A stretch of 64,000 nt of DNA. It comes from an uncultured Bacteroidales bacterium (lineage in GTDB: Bacteria; Bacteroidota; Bacteroidia; Bacteroidales; Paludibacteraceae). The notes beneath the pieces are model-generated. The model did not search any database, had not been told where the DNA came from, and was given only the letters and a program-made list of their open reading frames with translations. Made by a program: the position numbers and the translations under genes. Location of the stretch: contig ONIM01000001.1 in assembly GCA_900317885.1 (NCBI GenBank), positions 1-64,000 of the forward strand. Direction: 5' to 3'. This document shows positions 16,039 through 25,113 of the stretch, in pieces; positions within the stretch are counted from its first letter, which is position 1, and each line of letters opens with the position of its first letter.

Positions 16039-17010
16039 ATGAATACGTTCGGTTCTAAATGGTCTTTTACCTCCTTTGGGGAGTCTCATGGAGCAGCTAT
16101 AGGAGGTGTGTTGGACGGAGTTCCCGCCGGAATCACCATTGACATGAACCTCATCCGCACGGAGTTGGACAAACGCGCCGGAAGGACAAAACACGGACTC
16201 GAGCAAGACTTAAGTAAGACTCAAGTAAGAGTTTCTGTTCGTGCAAAGAATGAACCCGACGAGGTAGAATGGCTCTCCGGAGTACTCAACGGAGTCACCC
16301 TCGGAACACCGATTGCTTTTCTCATCCGTAACAAAGATGCACGGCCGGAGGACTACGAATACCTCAAGCACACATACCGCGTCGGGCATGCCGACAAAGT
16401 CTATGAGCAGAAATACGGTATTCGCGACTACCGCGGAGGAGGCAGAGCTTCCGCTCGGGAGACCGCTGCACGCGTGGTGGCAGGTTGTCTCGCCAAGCAG
16501 GAACTCGCTACCAAAGGAGTGTGCGTTAATGCACACTTGATCCAAGTGGGCGCAGAGACCGACCCTGCAAAATTTGCAGAGACCATCGCGGCTTACCAAC
16601 GCGAAGGAGACTCCATCGGAGGCATCATCGAGTGCCGCATCAACGGCTTACCGGTCGGCACGGGCGAACCGATATTCAACAAGCTGCAAGCAGAACTGGC
16701 CTTCGCGGTAATGTCCATCAATGCCTGCAAAGGCTTCGAATACGGCACTGGTTTTGAAGGCGTTACGCAACCCGGCTCCGCCATCAACCACCTCTCCGGA
16801 GGCATAGCAGGAGGTATCTCCGATGGTTCGGAAATCTTCTTCCGCTGCGTCTTCAAACCCACGCCCACAACAAAAAAAGCATTAGATGAGTTATTAAATA
16901 GCCAAATGGTAAATGGTCAAATAGTACATCGTTCAGACCCTTGTGTCGCAGTACGCGCTGTCCCCGTCGTCGAAGCCATGACCGCCCTCGCTTTGGTACA
17001 ATTTTTATAA
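16039..17010 (+). CDS. aroC: Chorismate synthase
   Basis: AroC converts EPSP to chorismate, the last step of the shikimate pathway, using reduced flavin. The protein starts MNTFG and shows SFGESHG, RPGHAD-like RVGHADKVYEQKYGIRDYRGGGR, SARETAARVVAG, and the late HRSDPCVAVRAVPV. I choose 16039 over the ATG at 16030 because the family begins MNTFG and the -7 box ends at 16016, leaving a very short leader. At 323 residues it is shorter than the usual 350-360, mainly because a central loop is reduced. A stretch of 7-bp repeats encodes part of the linker before the DPC motif. Confidence 0.95.
   Translation: MNTFGSKWSFTSFGESHGAAIGGVLDGVPAGITIDMNLIRTELDKRAGRTKHGLEQDLSKTQVRVSVRAKNEPDEVEWLSGVLNGVTLGTPIAFLIRNKDARPEDYEYLKHTYRVGHADKVYEQKYGIRDYRGGGRASARETAARVVAGCLAKQELATKGVCVNAHLIQVGAETDPAKFAETIAAYQREGDSIGGIIECRINGLPVGTGEPIFNKLQAELAFAVMSINACKGFEYGTGFEGVTQPGSAINHLSGGIAGGISDGSEIFFRCVFKPTPTTKKALDELLNSQMVNGQIVHRSDPCVAVRAVPVVEAMTALALVQFL
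16897..16924. repeat. Heptamer array inside aroC
   Basis: Four 7-bp units AATAGCC, AAATGGT, AAATGGT, CAAATAG encode the variable linker (residues NSQMVNGQIV) before the conserved HRSDPC motif. Confidence 0.5.
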
Positions 17011-17175
17011 AAGTAATATCAATTTTAACCAATTAAAAACCTCCCATCGAGCTTGGAGGGCTCTCCCCTCGGGACGTACGCTAACAAAGTGCGTGCGGAC
17101 CGAAGAGCGAGAGCATGGCAAAAGATCATATGAGCGACAAAGTCGCGAATCGTTCTGAGCCATAGCTCGCAGCGA

Positions 17176-17412
17176 ATGGCAGAAAAGAAATTGAAACGCT
17201 CTACCAACAAGATTTTGGCAGGAGTATGCGGCGGAATCGCCGAGTATTTTGAAGTTGACCCCACCTTGATTCGTGTGGTTTATGCAGCTTTGTCTATCTT
17301 CACCACCGGTTTCCCGGGCCTGTTGCTTTACCTCATTCTGATGCTGATCATGCCGGCAGCAGGTGGCAATGACAGTCAGAGCAACATCCAGGACGCAGAG
17401 GTAGTGGAATAA
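17176..17412 (+). CDS. PspC-domain membrane protein
   Basis: The 78-residue protein is a single PspC domain: basic start, STNKILAGVCGGIAEYFEVD, then DPTLIRVVYAAL and a hydrophobic segment (about 40-60) ending LILMLIMP. PspC proteins sit in the inner membrane and are linked to envelope stress. The 165 bases between aroC and this gene have no ORF but include a GC-richer, partly palindromic stretch (17040-17170) that I cannot assign. Confidence 0.9.
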   Translation: MAEKKLKRSTNKILAGVCGGIAEYFEVDPTLIRVVYAALSIFTTGFPGLLLYLILMLIMPAAGGNDSQSNIQDAEVVE

Positions 17413-17429
17413 CCAACACCGCTGCACGA

Positions 17430-17462
17430 AAAAGAGACGACTCATCCCGAGCCGTCTCTTTT
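17430..17462. terminator. Bidirectional terminator between PspC gene and secreted propeller gene
   Basis: Perfect stem AAAAGAGACG / CGTCTCTTTT around a loop that holds an inner CTC/GAG pair; A/T runs on both sides allow function for both converging genes. Confidence 0.85.
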
Positions 17463-17482
17463 CATATAAAAGCGTCCTTGCA

Positions 17483-18556
17483 TTATTGTATTCGTTGACC
17501 TTGAATCGTATAGATGGCATCGCCTTGCTTGATCAGGAGTTGACCGTCACGAAGCATTTTTACACAACGCACCTCACTCTTCCTTCCCGATTCATCCGTC
17601 ATCAGAACCGGATCCAAAGAGGATGGAACACTCGCGCGCGTATAGGAATAAATAGGAGTATTACTCTTGCTATCCGAAGTAGTGTAGAAGATAGAATCGT
17701 TGAACCAAGCAAGCGACTCACCTTGTTCCTCCTCTTGGTACGCCATCACTTGTACCGGATTGCGCTGAGCCGTTTGGCTCAAACTCTCCGAACCCTGACG
17801 CTCCCAAAGAAGCACATACGGCTTACTCTTAATCGCCATCCATTGACCATCCGGAGTGATATCGCCGCCGGTACAGTAATTGAACTTAGAGCCGTTTCCT
17901 AAGGCGCACACCTCCGTCAGACGCTGCACGCCTGTGTCATACGTAGTGGAGAAAGGCAACTTGTACAAATGGCAGATACCGCTTTTCACTTTATCGACGA
18001 TGTAGAACATCTGCTCCACATTGTCGTACATCAGCGTCTCGGTGTTATGCGCCGCATTGTCCGGATAACCGAAGCGGATTGTATTGACCGTCACATTCTG
18101 CGTGCCGGAACTGATGGCAGGCTCTTCGAAATAGTAGATATAATACTGGTCATTGAAGGCCAGATCATTGTCTCCTATTGCTCCGACAAAGACATAGTTC
18201 TTGTTTCCATATACACCCGTAGCGATATCTTCCCAGTCGTCACGACCGGGGTCACCGGAGATATTTACGGTCATTACAAGTTCATCATTCTTGCTCTGCG
18301 CATTGGGATTGATGGCAATAATCTTCTTATTGCTGCCAGTGTTCTCATCGCCGTGTGCCCAGAGGTATCCCGGGGTCGTGCGGGAACAAGCCATACCGCT
18401 GATCTCTTTCATCACATCTTTAAACGCGGTACCGCATTGCGTACGCGTGAACTCGGTATTTTCCTGCAAGTTCGTGCCGTTGTAATTGATTCCGGCGCCC
18501 CTTGCAATGGTAGCGGACATAACGCCCGCTACCAAAAACAAAAGGATGCGTTTCAT
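17483..18556 (-). CDS. Secreted beta-propeller-like protein with C-terminal sorting-like motif
   Basis: The 357-residue protein has a signal peptide (cut near ATIARG). The body has repeated beta-blade patterns, including DWEDIATG and VFVGAIGDND, which resemble propeller proteins related to phytase-like esterases, and a later TPDGQWMAIKS blade. The C terminus, DGQLLIKQGDAIYTIQGQRIQ minus its last residue, matches the ends of the proteins at 7445 and 60129. It lies 16 bases after the hexuronate transporter gene in the same direction, so it may be co-expressed, but its function is unknown. Confidence 0.75.
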   Translation of the reverse strand: MKRILLFLVAGVMSATIARGAGINYNGTNLQENTEFTRTQCGTAFKDVMKEISGMACSRTTPGYLWAHGDENTGSNKKIIAINPNAQSKNDELVMTVNISGDPGRDDWEDIATGVYGNKNYVFVGAIGDNDLAFNDQYYIYYFEEPAISSGTQNVTVNTIRFGYPDNAAHNTETLMYDNVEQMFYIVDKVKSGICHLYKLPFSTTYDTGVQRLTEVCALGNGSKFNYCTGGDITPDGQWMAIKSKPYVLLWERQGSESLSQTAQRNPVQVMAYQEEEQGESLAWFNDSIFYTTSDSKSNTPIYSYTRASVPSSLDPVLMTDESGRKSEVRCVKMLRDGQLLIKQGDAIYTIQGQRIQ

Positions 18557-18572
18557 ACGCCTTAACGATTTT

Positions 18573-20015
18573 TTACTCTACCACTACCGGTTTGTATTTC
18601 GGCACAAGTGCCTTCATTACGCTCCAGCCAATGAGATAAGCTACCGCGCAGATGCAGAAGATGATCATGTAGCCTGCTTCTTTACCCGTAAAGCCCATGA
18701 ATGCGAATGCATCACCTAAACCTGCGGAGTAGTCGAAGAGAACACCCGAACCTTTGTTGATGAGGAACGAGCCTACGCCGCCTGCCATAGCACCGATACC
18801 GGTGATGGTTGCGACAGCCGATTTCGGGAACATGTCACCCGTGGTGGAAAAGATATTCGCGCTCCAGCTCTGGTGAGCGGCACCCACGATACCGATGATG
18901 ATAGCTACAGCCCAAGGACCCATCTCACGGCCTAAAGGCTGGGCAAACAACGCCAGCAATGGGAAGAACGCAAAGATCAACATAGCTCTCATACGACCAG
19001 CGTACGGCTCCATACCTTTCTTCTCTACGAAGATCTTCGGCAGGTATCCACCGAACAGCGAGATAACCGTTACAATCGCATACAGCGTGAAGATCAAGGC
19101 GATACCCTGCGGGTCAGAAGCCTTGATACCGAACTGATCTTGGAAATAAGCCGGAGCCCAGAAGAGGAAGAACCACCAAACACCGTCGGTCATGAACTTA
19201 CCAAACGCAAACGACCAAGTCTGTTTGTGTTTGAAAGCCTCGCCAAACGACATCTGTTTCTCTTCCTTAGCCTCCTGTTTCGGAGCGTCTTTCTCGTCTT
19301 GGTGGATATATTCGAGCTCAGCCTCGTTCACATGAGCGGACTCTTCCGGTTTGTCATAGACAAAGATCCAGATACCTGCCCAAATGAAGCCCAGCGCACC
19401 GATGATGATGAACGCCATCTCCCATCCGAGGCTCTTCGCCAACAGAGGAATAGTAGCCGGAGCAGCCAGTGCGCCGACCGACGCACCTGCGTTGAACAGA
19501 GCGGTAGCGAACGCACGGTCTTTCTTCGGGAAATACTCTGCGGTCACCTTGATCGCTGCAGGGAAGTTACCTGCCTCACCAAGACCTAAAACCAAACGGC
19601 AGAAGAGGAACAGATACACACTCACCATCGAGATCGTGCTTACTATCGTTCCGGTCGCTTCCAACAGCGCAGCCTTGCTCTCCAAGCCAACGATTTGCTC
19701 AGTTACCCAGCCGCAGCCTGCGTGCATAACGGCACCTAACGACCAGATAACAATCGCCCAGAGGTAACCTTTCTTCGTGCCCATCCAGTCGATGAACTTA
19801 CCGGCGAAGAGGCAGAAGATAGCGTACGCGATAGAGAACACACCGGTAATCGTTCCGTAGTCGGAATCCGTCCAGTGGAACTCAGGCTGAATAAACTCTT
19901 TGAAGGTCAACGACAGAACCTGTCGGTCCATGTAGTTAACCGTAGTGGCGAAGAAAAGCATCGCACACATGACCCAACGCCAGTTGGTCATGACAGCTTT
20001 TTTTACGTCATTCAT
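18573..20015 (-). CDS. MFS hexuronate transporter (ExuT-like)
   Basis: About 480 residues with 12 predicted membrane segments. The start of the first loop ([10 protein letters not shown]) and the [13 protein letters not shown] loop are typical of the anion:cation symporter branch (ExuT, GudP). It likely imports glucuronate or galacturonate by proton symport. A hydrophilic insert near residues 215-245 separates the two six-helix halves. I choose the ATG at 20015, which overlaps the eda TGA as ATGA, over an upstream TTG. Confidence 0.88.
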   Translation of the reverse strand: MNDVKKAVMTNWRWVMCAMLFFATTVNYMDRQVLSLTFKEFIQPEFHWTDSDYGTITGVFSIAYAIFCLFAGKFIDWMGTKKGYLWAIVIWSLGAVMHAGCGWVTEQIVGLESKAALLEATGTIVSTISMVSVYLFLFCRLVLGLGEAGNFPAAIKVTAEYFPKKDRAFATALFNAGASVGALAAPATIPLLAKSLGWEMAFIIIGALGFIWAGIWIFVYDKPEESAHVNEAELEYIHQDEKDAPKQEAKEEKQMSFGEAFKHKQTWSFAFGKFMTDGVWWFFLFWAPAYFQDQFGIKASDPQGIALIFTLYAIVTVISLFGGYLPKIFVEKKGMEPYAGRMRAMLIFAFFPLLALFAQPLGREMGPWAVAIIIGIVGAAHQSWSANIFSTTGDMFPKSAVATITGIGAMAGGVGSFLINKGSGVLFDYSAGLGDAFAFMGFTGKEAGYMIIFCICAVAYLIGWSVMKALVPKYKPVVVE

Positions 20016-20680
20016 TTCTTGCAACCTTTAATGATTTCAAAACACTCTTTGCACTTGTCGGTAACATACTTCCAGTCTCCGGCTTTTACTTTGTCGCTCG
20101 GGAAGAGCTTGCTGCCCATACCCACGCAGTAAACACCTGCAGCAAACCATTTCTCGAGGTTCTCTTTCTCAGGAGCCACACCGCCGGTAACCATGATCTT
20201 CGACCATGGCATCGGAGCCATCAGACCCTTCACGAGGTTCGGACCAACTACGTCGCCCGGGAAGACCTTCGTGAAGTCGCAACCAACCTCCTGTGCTGCA
20301 CCGATCTCGCTCGGTGTCAAGCAACCCGGACAATAGGTCACGCAACGACGGTTGCAGACCACTGCAATGTCCTTGTTGAACAACGGACCAACAACGAAGT
20401 TAGCGCCTAACTGCAGGTACAGCGCTGCTGTCGGAGCGTCAACCACGCTACCGATACCGAGTGCCAACTCCGGGCACTCAACAGCTACCCACTTGCTCAG
20501 TTCGCCGAACACCTCGTGTGCGAAATCGCCACGGTTCGTGAACTCGAAAGCGCGTACGCCGCCTTCGTAGCAAGCCTTAATCACGTTCTTACAAACTTCC
20601 ACGTCCTTGTGATAGAACACAGGAACCATCGGTGCAGCGGCAATCTTCGCCATCACCTGAAACTTATCAAACTTAGCCAT
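20012..20680 (-). CDS. eda: KDPG/KHG aldolase
   Basis: The enzyme cleaves 2-keto-3-deoxy-6-phosphogluconate to pyruvate and glyceraldehyde-3-phosphate. The 222-residue protein shows APMVPVFY, the catalytic-Glu strand FEFTNRG, and the Schiff-base Lys in DFTKVFPGD (about 138), then [13 protein letters not shown]. The frame is open to 20806, but the extra residues would be encoded by an 8-bp repeat array, and family homology starts at MAKFDKFQV, so the start at 20680 is preferred. It overlaps the transporter gene by four bases. Confidence 0.93.
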   Translation of the reverse strand: MAKFDKFQVMAKIAAAPMVPVFYHKDVEVCKNVIKACYEGGVRAFEFTNRGDFAHEVFGELSKWVAVECPELALGIGSVVDAPTAALYLQLGANFVVGPLFNKDIAVVCNRRCVTYCPGCLTPSEIGAAQEVGCDFTKVFPGDVVGPNLVKGLMAPMPWSKIMVTGGVAPEKENLEKWFAAGVYCVGMGSKLFPSDKVKAGDWKYVTDKCKECFEIIKGCKK

Positions 20681-20705
20681 TTCTTTCTTTGTTTTTTCGT
20701 GATTT

Positions 20706-20762
20706 CGGAATACCGATATACCGTCTTCGATATCTCGATATATCGATATCCCGATATCTCGG
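20706..20762 (-). repeat. 8-bp repeat array (TCGRTATA family) upstream of eda
   Basis: Read on the minus strand the array runs TCGGGATA, TCGATATA, TCGAGATA, TCGAAGAC, then GGTATA and TCGGTATT. It fills the kdgK-eda gap. The same repeat type occurs at 52048-52076 and 57642-57670 inside coding sequence. Confidence 0.75.
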
Positions 20763-20768
20763 TTAAAT

Positions 20769-21794
20769 TTATCTCTGTACTCGTCCATTAGCGTTACCAC
20801 CTGCAAGGCTCAGAACCTCATCCTCGCTGACGAGGTTGTAGTCGCCGTTGATGGTGTGCTTCAGAGCCGAAGCAGCTACTGCGAACTCAAGAGCCGATGC
20901 CTGGTCGCCCGGATATTTGAGCATACCGTGGATCAGACCACCGGAGAACGAGTCACCACCGCCCACGCGGTCGATGATCGGGTTGATCTCGTAACGCTTG
21001 CTCTGGTAGAACTCCTTGCCGTTGTAGATCATAGCTTTCCAGCCGTTGAAGGTAGCGCTGTAGCTCTCGCGAAGCGTCGAAACAACATACTTGAAGCCGA
21101 ACTCTTTCATCATCTGCTCGAAGATGCCCTTGTAGCCCTCAGCGTTGGTCTCGCCGCCTTCTACATCTGCATCGGGCTTGAAGCCGAGACAGAGCTCTGC
21201 ATCTTCCTCGTTACCGATACATACATCTACATACTTCATCAGCGGACGCATGATCGAGATAGCTTTCTCGCTGGTCCACAGTTTCTTACGGAAGTTCAGG
21301 TCAACCGAAACGGTTACACCATGACGTTTTGCAGCCTCGCAAGCGAGCTTCGTGATCTCAGCAGCTTTGTCCGAGATAGCCGGAGTGATACCGCTCCAGT
21401 GGAACCATGCTGCACCTTCCATGATCTTGTCGAAGTCAAAGTCCTTCGGATCAGCCTCAGCGATTGCGCTGTGAGCACGGTCATAGATCACTTTCGACGG
21501 ACGCATCGAAGCACCTGTCTCGCAGTAGTACAGACCTACGCGGTCACCGCCACGAACGATGTACTCGGTGTTCACGCCATAACGACGCAGCGAGTTAACG
21601 GCAATCTGACCGATCTCGTGCTTCGGCAGTTTGGTAACGAAGTAAGCCTCGTGACCATAGTTAGCGCACGAAATAGCCACGTTAGCCTCACCACCACCGG
21701 GGATGATACGGAAGTGATCAGATTGAATGAAACGGTCTTGTCCCTCCGGACTCAGGCGGAGCATAATCTCGCCCAATGTAATAATTTTAGCCAT
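20769..21794 (-). CDS. kdgK: 2-keto-3-deoxygluconate kinase (PfkB family)
   Basis: The 341-residue PfkB protein has [12 protein letters not shown] at its start and the GGGEANVA sugar-binding loop. [10 protein letters not shown] (Asp near 281) holds the catalytic base. KdgK phosphorylates KDG to KDPG, the substrate of the adjacent eda product, so the assignment rests on both family and context. The gene lies 40 bases after uxaC. Confidence 0.92.
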   Translation of the reverse strand: MAKIITLGEIMLRLSPEGQDRFIQSDHFRIIPGGGEANVAISCANYGHEAYFVTKLPKHEIGQIAVNSLRRYGVNTEYIVRGGDRVGLYYCETGASMRPSKVIYDRAHSAIAEADPKDFDFDKIMEGAAWFHWSGITPAISDKAAEITKLACEAAKRHGVTVSVDLNFRKKLWTSEKAISIMRPLMKYVDVCIGNEEDAELCLGFKPDADVEGGETNAEGYKGIFEQMMKEFGFKYVVSTLRESYSATFNGWKAMIYNGKEFYQSKRYEINPIIDRVGGGDSFSGGLIHGMLKYPGDQASALEFAVAASALKHTINGDYNLVSEDEVLSLAGGNANGRVQR

Positions 21795-21834
21795 AATAGA
21801 AAATATTTAAGATTTATGATTACAAATTTATGAT

Positions 21835-23250
21835 TTAGAACTTGAAGTAGTTTTTCGCGTTGTTGTAGCAGATGTCTTCTACCATCTGTTGAACGCGGGC
21901 TTTCTCGTAACCGGTGTACGGGATCATGCCGTTCTCGATGTCGTTGCCAAGGACGTTACAGAGCGTACGACGGAAGTACTCATGACGCGGATAGCTCAGG
22001 AACGAACGGCTGTCGGTCAGCATACCTACCATGCGGCTCAAGAGACCGAGGTTGGAGAGTGCCATCATCTGCTTCTCCATACCGTCTTTCTGATCGAGGA
22101 ACCACCAGCCCGAACCGAACTGAATCTTGCCCGGTACCGAACCGTCCTGGAAGTTACCCAACATCGTGGCAATCACTTCGTTAGCGCACGGGTTGAGGTT
22201 ATAAAGGATGGTCTTAGCGAGGTGTCCTTCGCTGTTCATCTCATCGAGGAAATGGCTCATCGCTTTCGCGGTCGTGAACTCACCGATGGAGTCAAAACCG
22301 GTGTCTGCGCCGAGTTGAGCGAACATCTTGCTGTTGTTGTTACGGATAGCACCGTAGTGGTATTGCTGGGTCCAACCCGAAGCGTAGTCCATCTCAGCTT
22401 GTGCATGCAGGTAAGCGTGCTTGTACTGACGGATCTCATAAACGCTGAGTTCCTTGCCTGCGAGGGCTTTCCGGAAGATCTCGTTGATCTCTGCGTCGGT
22501 GTACGGCTCATCGTAGAACTCCTCAATTCCGTGGTCAGACAGACGGCAACCCATCGACTCAAAGAAGTCATGACGTTTCTGGAGGGCATCTACTAAATCG
22601 CCAAATGTGGCGATTGCAACACCGCTAACTGCGGATAGTTTCTCGATGTATGCTTTCCAAGTAGCGGCTTCGATGTTCATACCTGCGTCCGGACGCCAAG
22701 TAGGCAACATGCGTACCTCTGCAGTCGGGTCTTCCTTTACCATCTTGTGCCACTCCAGACTGTCAGCCGGATCGTCGGTCGTACAAACGAGCTCTACATG
22801 GTAGTGCTTCATCAGTCCGCGCGGACAGAACTTCGGGTCGTTGGCGATGAGGTCGTTGCACTTGTCATAGATAGCACGTGCGGTCTCGGGGTTCAGACGC
22901 TCCTCGATACCGAAAGCAGTCTTGAGCTCCAGATGAGTCCAGTGGTAAAGCGGGTTGCGGAAGGTGTACGGAACGGTCTCTGCCCATTTCTCGAACTTCT
23001 CCCAGTCGGTCGTGTCCTTGCCGGTGCAGAAACGCTCGTCCACTCCGTTGGAACGCATTGCGCGCCATTTGTAGTGGTCGCCCATGAGCCAGATCTGCGC
23101 GATGGATTCGAAGCGTTTGTTCTCGGCAACCATCTGCGGAATAAGGTGGCAGTGATAATCGATAATCGGCATTTTAGCCGCATGATTGTGATACAACTCC
23201 TGTGCGGTCTCTGTCTGCAACAGGAAATCTTTGTCCATGAAAGCTTTCAT
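21835..23250 (-). CDS. uxaC: Glucuronate (uronate) isomerase
   Basis: UxaC interconverts glucuronate/fructuronate and galacturonate/tagaturonate, the first step of hexuronate breakdown. The 471-residue protein matches throughout: IIDYHCHLIPQMVAEN with the metal-binding HCH, MRSNGVDERFCTGKDT, VCTTDDPADSLEWH and TDSRSFLSYPRHEYFRR. It is the first gene of the uxaC-kdgK-eda-transporter operon. The reductase and dehydratase steps (UxaB/UxuB, UxaA/UxuA) are not in the window. A -7 box lies at 23320-23327. Confidence 0.95.
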   Translation of the reverse strand: MKAFMDKDFLLQTETAQELYHNHAAKMPIIDYHCHLIPQMVAENKRFESIAQIWLMGDHYKWRAMRSNGVDERFCTGKDTTDWEKFEKWAETVPYTFRNPLYHWTHLELKTAFGIEERLNPETARAIYDKCNDLIANDPKFCPRGLMKHYHVELVCTTDDPADSLEWHKMVKEDPTAEVRMLPTWRPDAGMNIEAATWKAYIEKLSAVSGVAIATFGDLVDALQKRHDFFESMGCRLSDHGIEEFYDEPYTDAEINEIFRKALAGKELSVYEIRQYKHAYLHAQAEMDYASGWTQQYHYGAIRNNNSKMFAQLGADTGFDSIGEFTTAKAMSHFLDEMNSEGHLAKTILYNLNPCANEVIATMLGNFQDGSVPGKIQFGSGWWFLDQKDGMEKQMMALSNLGLLSRMVGMLTDSRSFLSYPRHEYFRRTLCNVLGNDIENGMIPYTGYEKARVQQMVEDICYNNAKNYFKF

Positions 23251-23319
23251 AAATGATAGATTTTATTGTGTAAATGATTGTTTTCTGGGTCTATTATGCT
23301 TTTGCATAATTTTACGCTG

Positions 23320-23327
23320 CAAAGGTA
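23320..23327 (-). promoter_or_regulatory. -7 box for uxaC
   Basis: TACCTTTG on the minus strand, 70 bases before the uxaC start. A TTG at the usual -33 spacing is not evident. Confidence 0.6.
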
Positions 23328-23390
23328 CGGAAAATAATTGAGTATTATGTGGAAAAATTGACGCAAATAATACACATTCTTCATTTTTTC

Positions 23391-23421
23391 TTGTATATTC
23401 CGCAAAAAAGTAGTACCTTTG
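23391..23421 (+). promoter_or_regulatory. Promoter of the polyprenyl synthase gene
   Basis: TTG at 23391-23393, 20-base spacer, TACCTTTG at 23414-23421. Its position rules out the upstream ATG at 23349 as the start of the following gene. Confidence 0.8.
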
Positions 23422-23438
23422 CACTCGATTTTGAAAAT

Positions 23439-24434
23439 ATGAACGTTATATCCGAAATACGGTTCCCTATAGAGGACAGTTGGCGCGCGTACGAGCGACT
23501 GATGGAACAGAGCCTGCATGCAGACAATAAGTTGCAGCAGGAGGTGCTTCGTCACGTAGCTTCGCATCGCGGCAAACAGCTTCGCCCGCTGGTCGTTTTG
23601 TTGTGCGCACAGATATGCAATTCTATTACTGACAAGACCTTGCGTTCGGCAGTAGCGCTCGAGTTATTGCATACCGCGAGTCTGATTCACGACGATGTGG
23701 TGGACAGTTCCGACACCCGTCGCGGTGTAGAAGCGGTTCATGCCAAATGGACCAATAAGATTGCTGTTCTGGTGGGGGATTACATGTTGGCAAAAGTCAT
23801 CGGCTTGATTGCCGAGGTGCGCAATATTCGTATTTTGGAGATTGTCTCTAATCTCGGTAAGAACCTTTCCAGCGGAGAGATGGTTCAGTTGCATGTGGGC
23901 CAATCGATGTGGATTGATGAAGCACGGTACTTGCAAGTCATCGAGCAAAAGACCGCACAACTCTTTCAGGCTTGCGCGGAAGCCGGCGCAGAGAGTGCAG
24001 GGTGTACACCCAAACAGCGCGCCGCGTTGCGTGAATACGGAAAGATGTTGGGTCTGTGTTTCCAGATTAAGGACGATATCTTCGATTACAGCGATCTGGA
24101 GGAAATAGGTAAACCCACGATGAGCGATTTGCGCGACGGCAAAGTGACGCTTCCTCTGATCGAATCCTTGCGCCGTGCGCCTAAAGACGAGGCAGAGGAG
24201 ATTAAGGCAAAAGGCGAGCGATTAGTGGCAGATGGTTATTCGCCGGAGGAAGAAGCGCGGACCTTAGAAGAGATCAAGGCGTTTGTGCTGCGATTCAAAG
24301 GCGAGGAATACGCTGTACAACAGATGCTTGCCTATAAAAAGAAAGCCACGGAGGCGCTAAGCGTTTTCCGTGATTCAGCTGAGAAACGCAGTCTGATTGC
24401 TTTATTGGACTTTGCCATCAATAGAGTTCAATAA
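23439..24434 (+). CDS. ispB: Polyprenyl diphosphate synthase (IspB-like)
   Basis: The enzyme chain-elongates farnesyl diphosphate with IPP to a long polyprenyl diphosphate used for menaquinone. The first Asp-rich motif is SLIHDDVVDSSDTRRG and the second is CFQIKDDIFDYSD. A longer frame opens at 23349, but the promoter -7 box at 23414-23421 lies inside that extension, so the ATG at 23439 (331 residues, usual family length) is chosen. MenA at 31359 would use the product. The chain length cannot be read from the sequence. Confidence 0.93.
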   Translation: MNVISEIRFPIEDSWRAYERLMEQSLHADNKLQQEVLRHVASHRGKQLRPLVVLLCAQICNSITDKTLRSAVALELLHTASLIHDDVVDSSDTRRGVEAVHAKWTNKIAVLVGDYMLAKVIGLIAEVRNIRILEIVSNLGKNLSSGEMVQLHVGQSMWIDEARYLQVIEQKTAQLFQACAEAGAESAGCTPKQRAALREYGKMLGLCFQIKDDIFDYSDLEEIGKPTMSDLRDGKVTLPLIESLRRAPKDEAEEIKAKGERLVADGYSPEEEARTLEEIKAFVLRFKGEEYAVQQMLAYKKKATEALSVFRDSAEKRSLIALLDFAINRVQ

Positions 24435-24493
24435 AAGACCGCTTCGCTCAAAGACAAAAGACCGCAGGCTTTGCCTGCTCAAAGAACAAAGAC
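24434..24493. repeat. GACCGCTTCGCTCAAAG repeat pair (copy set 1, intergenic)
   Basis: Two copies start at 24437 and 24460 (23-base spacing); the second is expanded by a small hairpin (GCAGG/CCTGC). The set fills the gap between the converging ispB and sufD genes. Related sets lie at 52213-52263 and 54641-54693. Confidence 0.75.
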
Positions 24494-25113
24494 TAAAATG
24501 CCTCTTCTTCGAAGAGCGACAAAACGTCCGATTTTATTTTTTCGTCTGAAATTGTTTCCACCACTTCTTTCATAAACGCGTTAACGAGGAGTTGACGCGC
24601 TTTTTGTTTGTCTATACCCCGTTGCTGCATGTAGAAGAGTGCCGACTCATCGAGCTGTCCGGTGGAAGCGCCGTGTGTCGCTTTGACGTCATCGGCGTAG
24701 ATCTCTAACTGCGGGCGGGTACGCATCTCTGCAGTGTCGGAGAGCAGGAGATTGCGGTTGGTCTGATGCGCCTCGGTCTTCTGCGCGTCGGGCGCAATCT
24801 TCAGATCGCCGATAAACGAACCACGGGAATGATCCGCCAAAACGAACTTTACCAGCTGGTTCGATGTTCCTCCTCCGACAGCGTGCGTGACGTGGGTCTC
24901 AGCAGTAACGGATTCGTCTCCGTGCAAGTTCTCTAATCCGTAAATCTCTGTCCGGCATCCCTCACCTAATTGGTTCACAGTAATAGAGAACGAGGCATTG
25001 ATCACATGAATCTTCACATGCGAACCCGCCTCCTGCACGAAATGGAGGTTTACCGACTCATTCAGAAAGACTTTTTCGAATGTCTCGCCCCTATGAATAA
25101 TTATCTCGCTCAT
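24493..25113 (-). CDS. Short SufD-like Fe-S assembly protein (core and C-terminal part only)
   Basis: SufD works with SufB and SufC as the Fe-S scaffold. The 206-residue protein aligns with the second half of SufD: a beta-helix core (ADHSRGSFIGDLKIAPDA, ETHVTHAVGGG) and the hallmark KATHGASTGQLDESALFYM, followed by RGIDKQKARQLLVNAFM. Full SufD proteins have roughly 420-450 residues, so the N-terminal half is missing. The ATG overlaps the sufC TGA as ATGA, which argues for a genuine short gene and not for a frameshift. No sufB is next to it. Confidence 0.8.
   Translation of the reverse strand: MSEIIIHRGETFEKVFLNESVNLHFVQEAGSHVKIHVINASFSITVNQLGEGCRTEIYGLENLHGDESVTAETHVTHAVGGGTSNQLVKFVLADHSRGSFIGDLKIAPDAQKTEAHQTNRNLLLSDTAEMRTRPQLEIYADDVKATHGASTGQLDESALFYMQQRGIDKQKARQLLVNAFMKEVVETISDEKIKSDVLSLFEEEAF

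Noticed and set aside
20681..20806. N-terminal extension of the eda frame to 20806
   Set aside because: The extension is encoded by an 8-bp repeat array and overlaps the kdgK 3' end; family homology begins at 20680.
23349..23438. Upstream ATG as the start of the polyprenyl synthase
   Set aside because: The promoter -7 box lies inside this extension and the shorter protein has the family length.
24456..24487. GCAGG/CCTGC hairpin as terminator of ispB or sufD
   Set aside because: No T run on the plus strand and only a weak one on the minus; it is better explained as part of the dispersed repeat.
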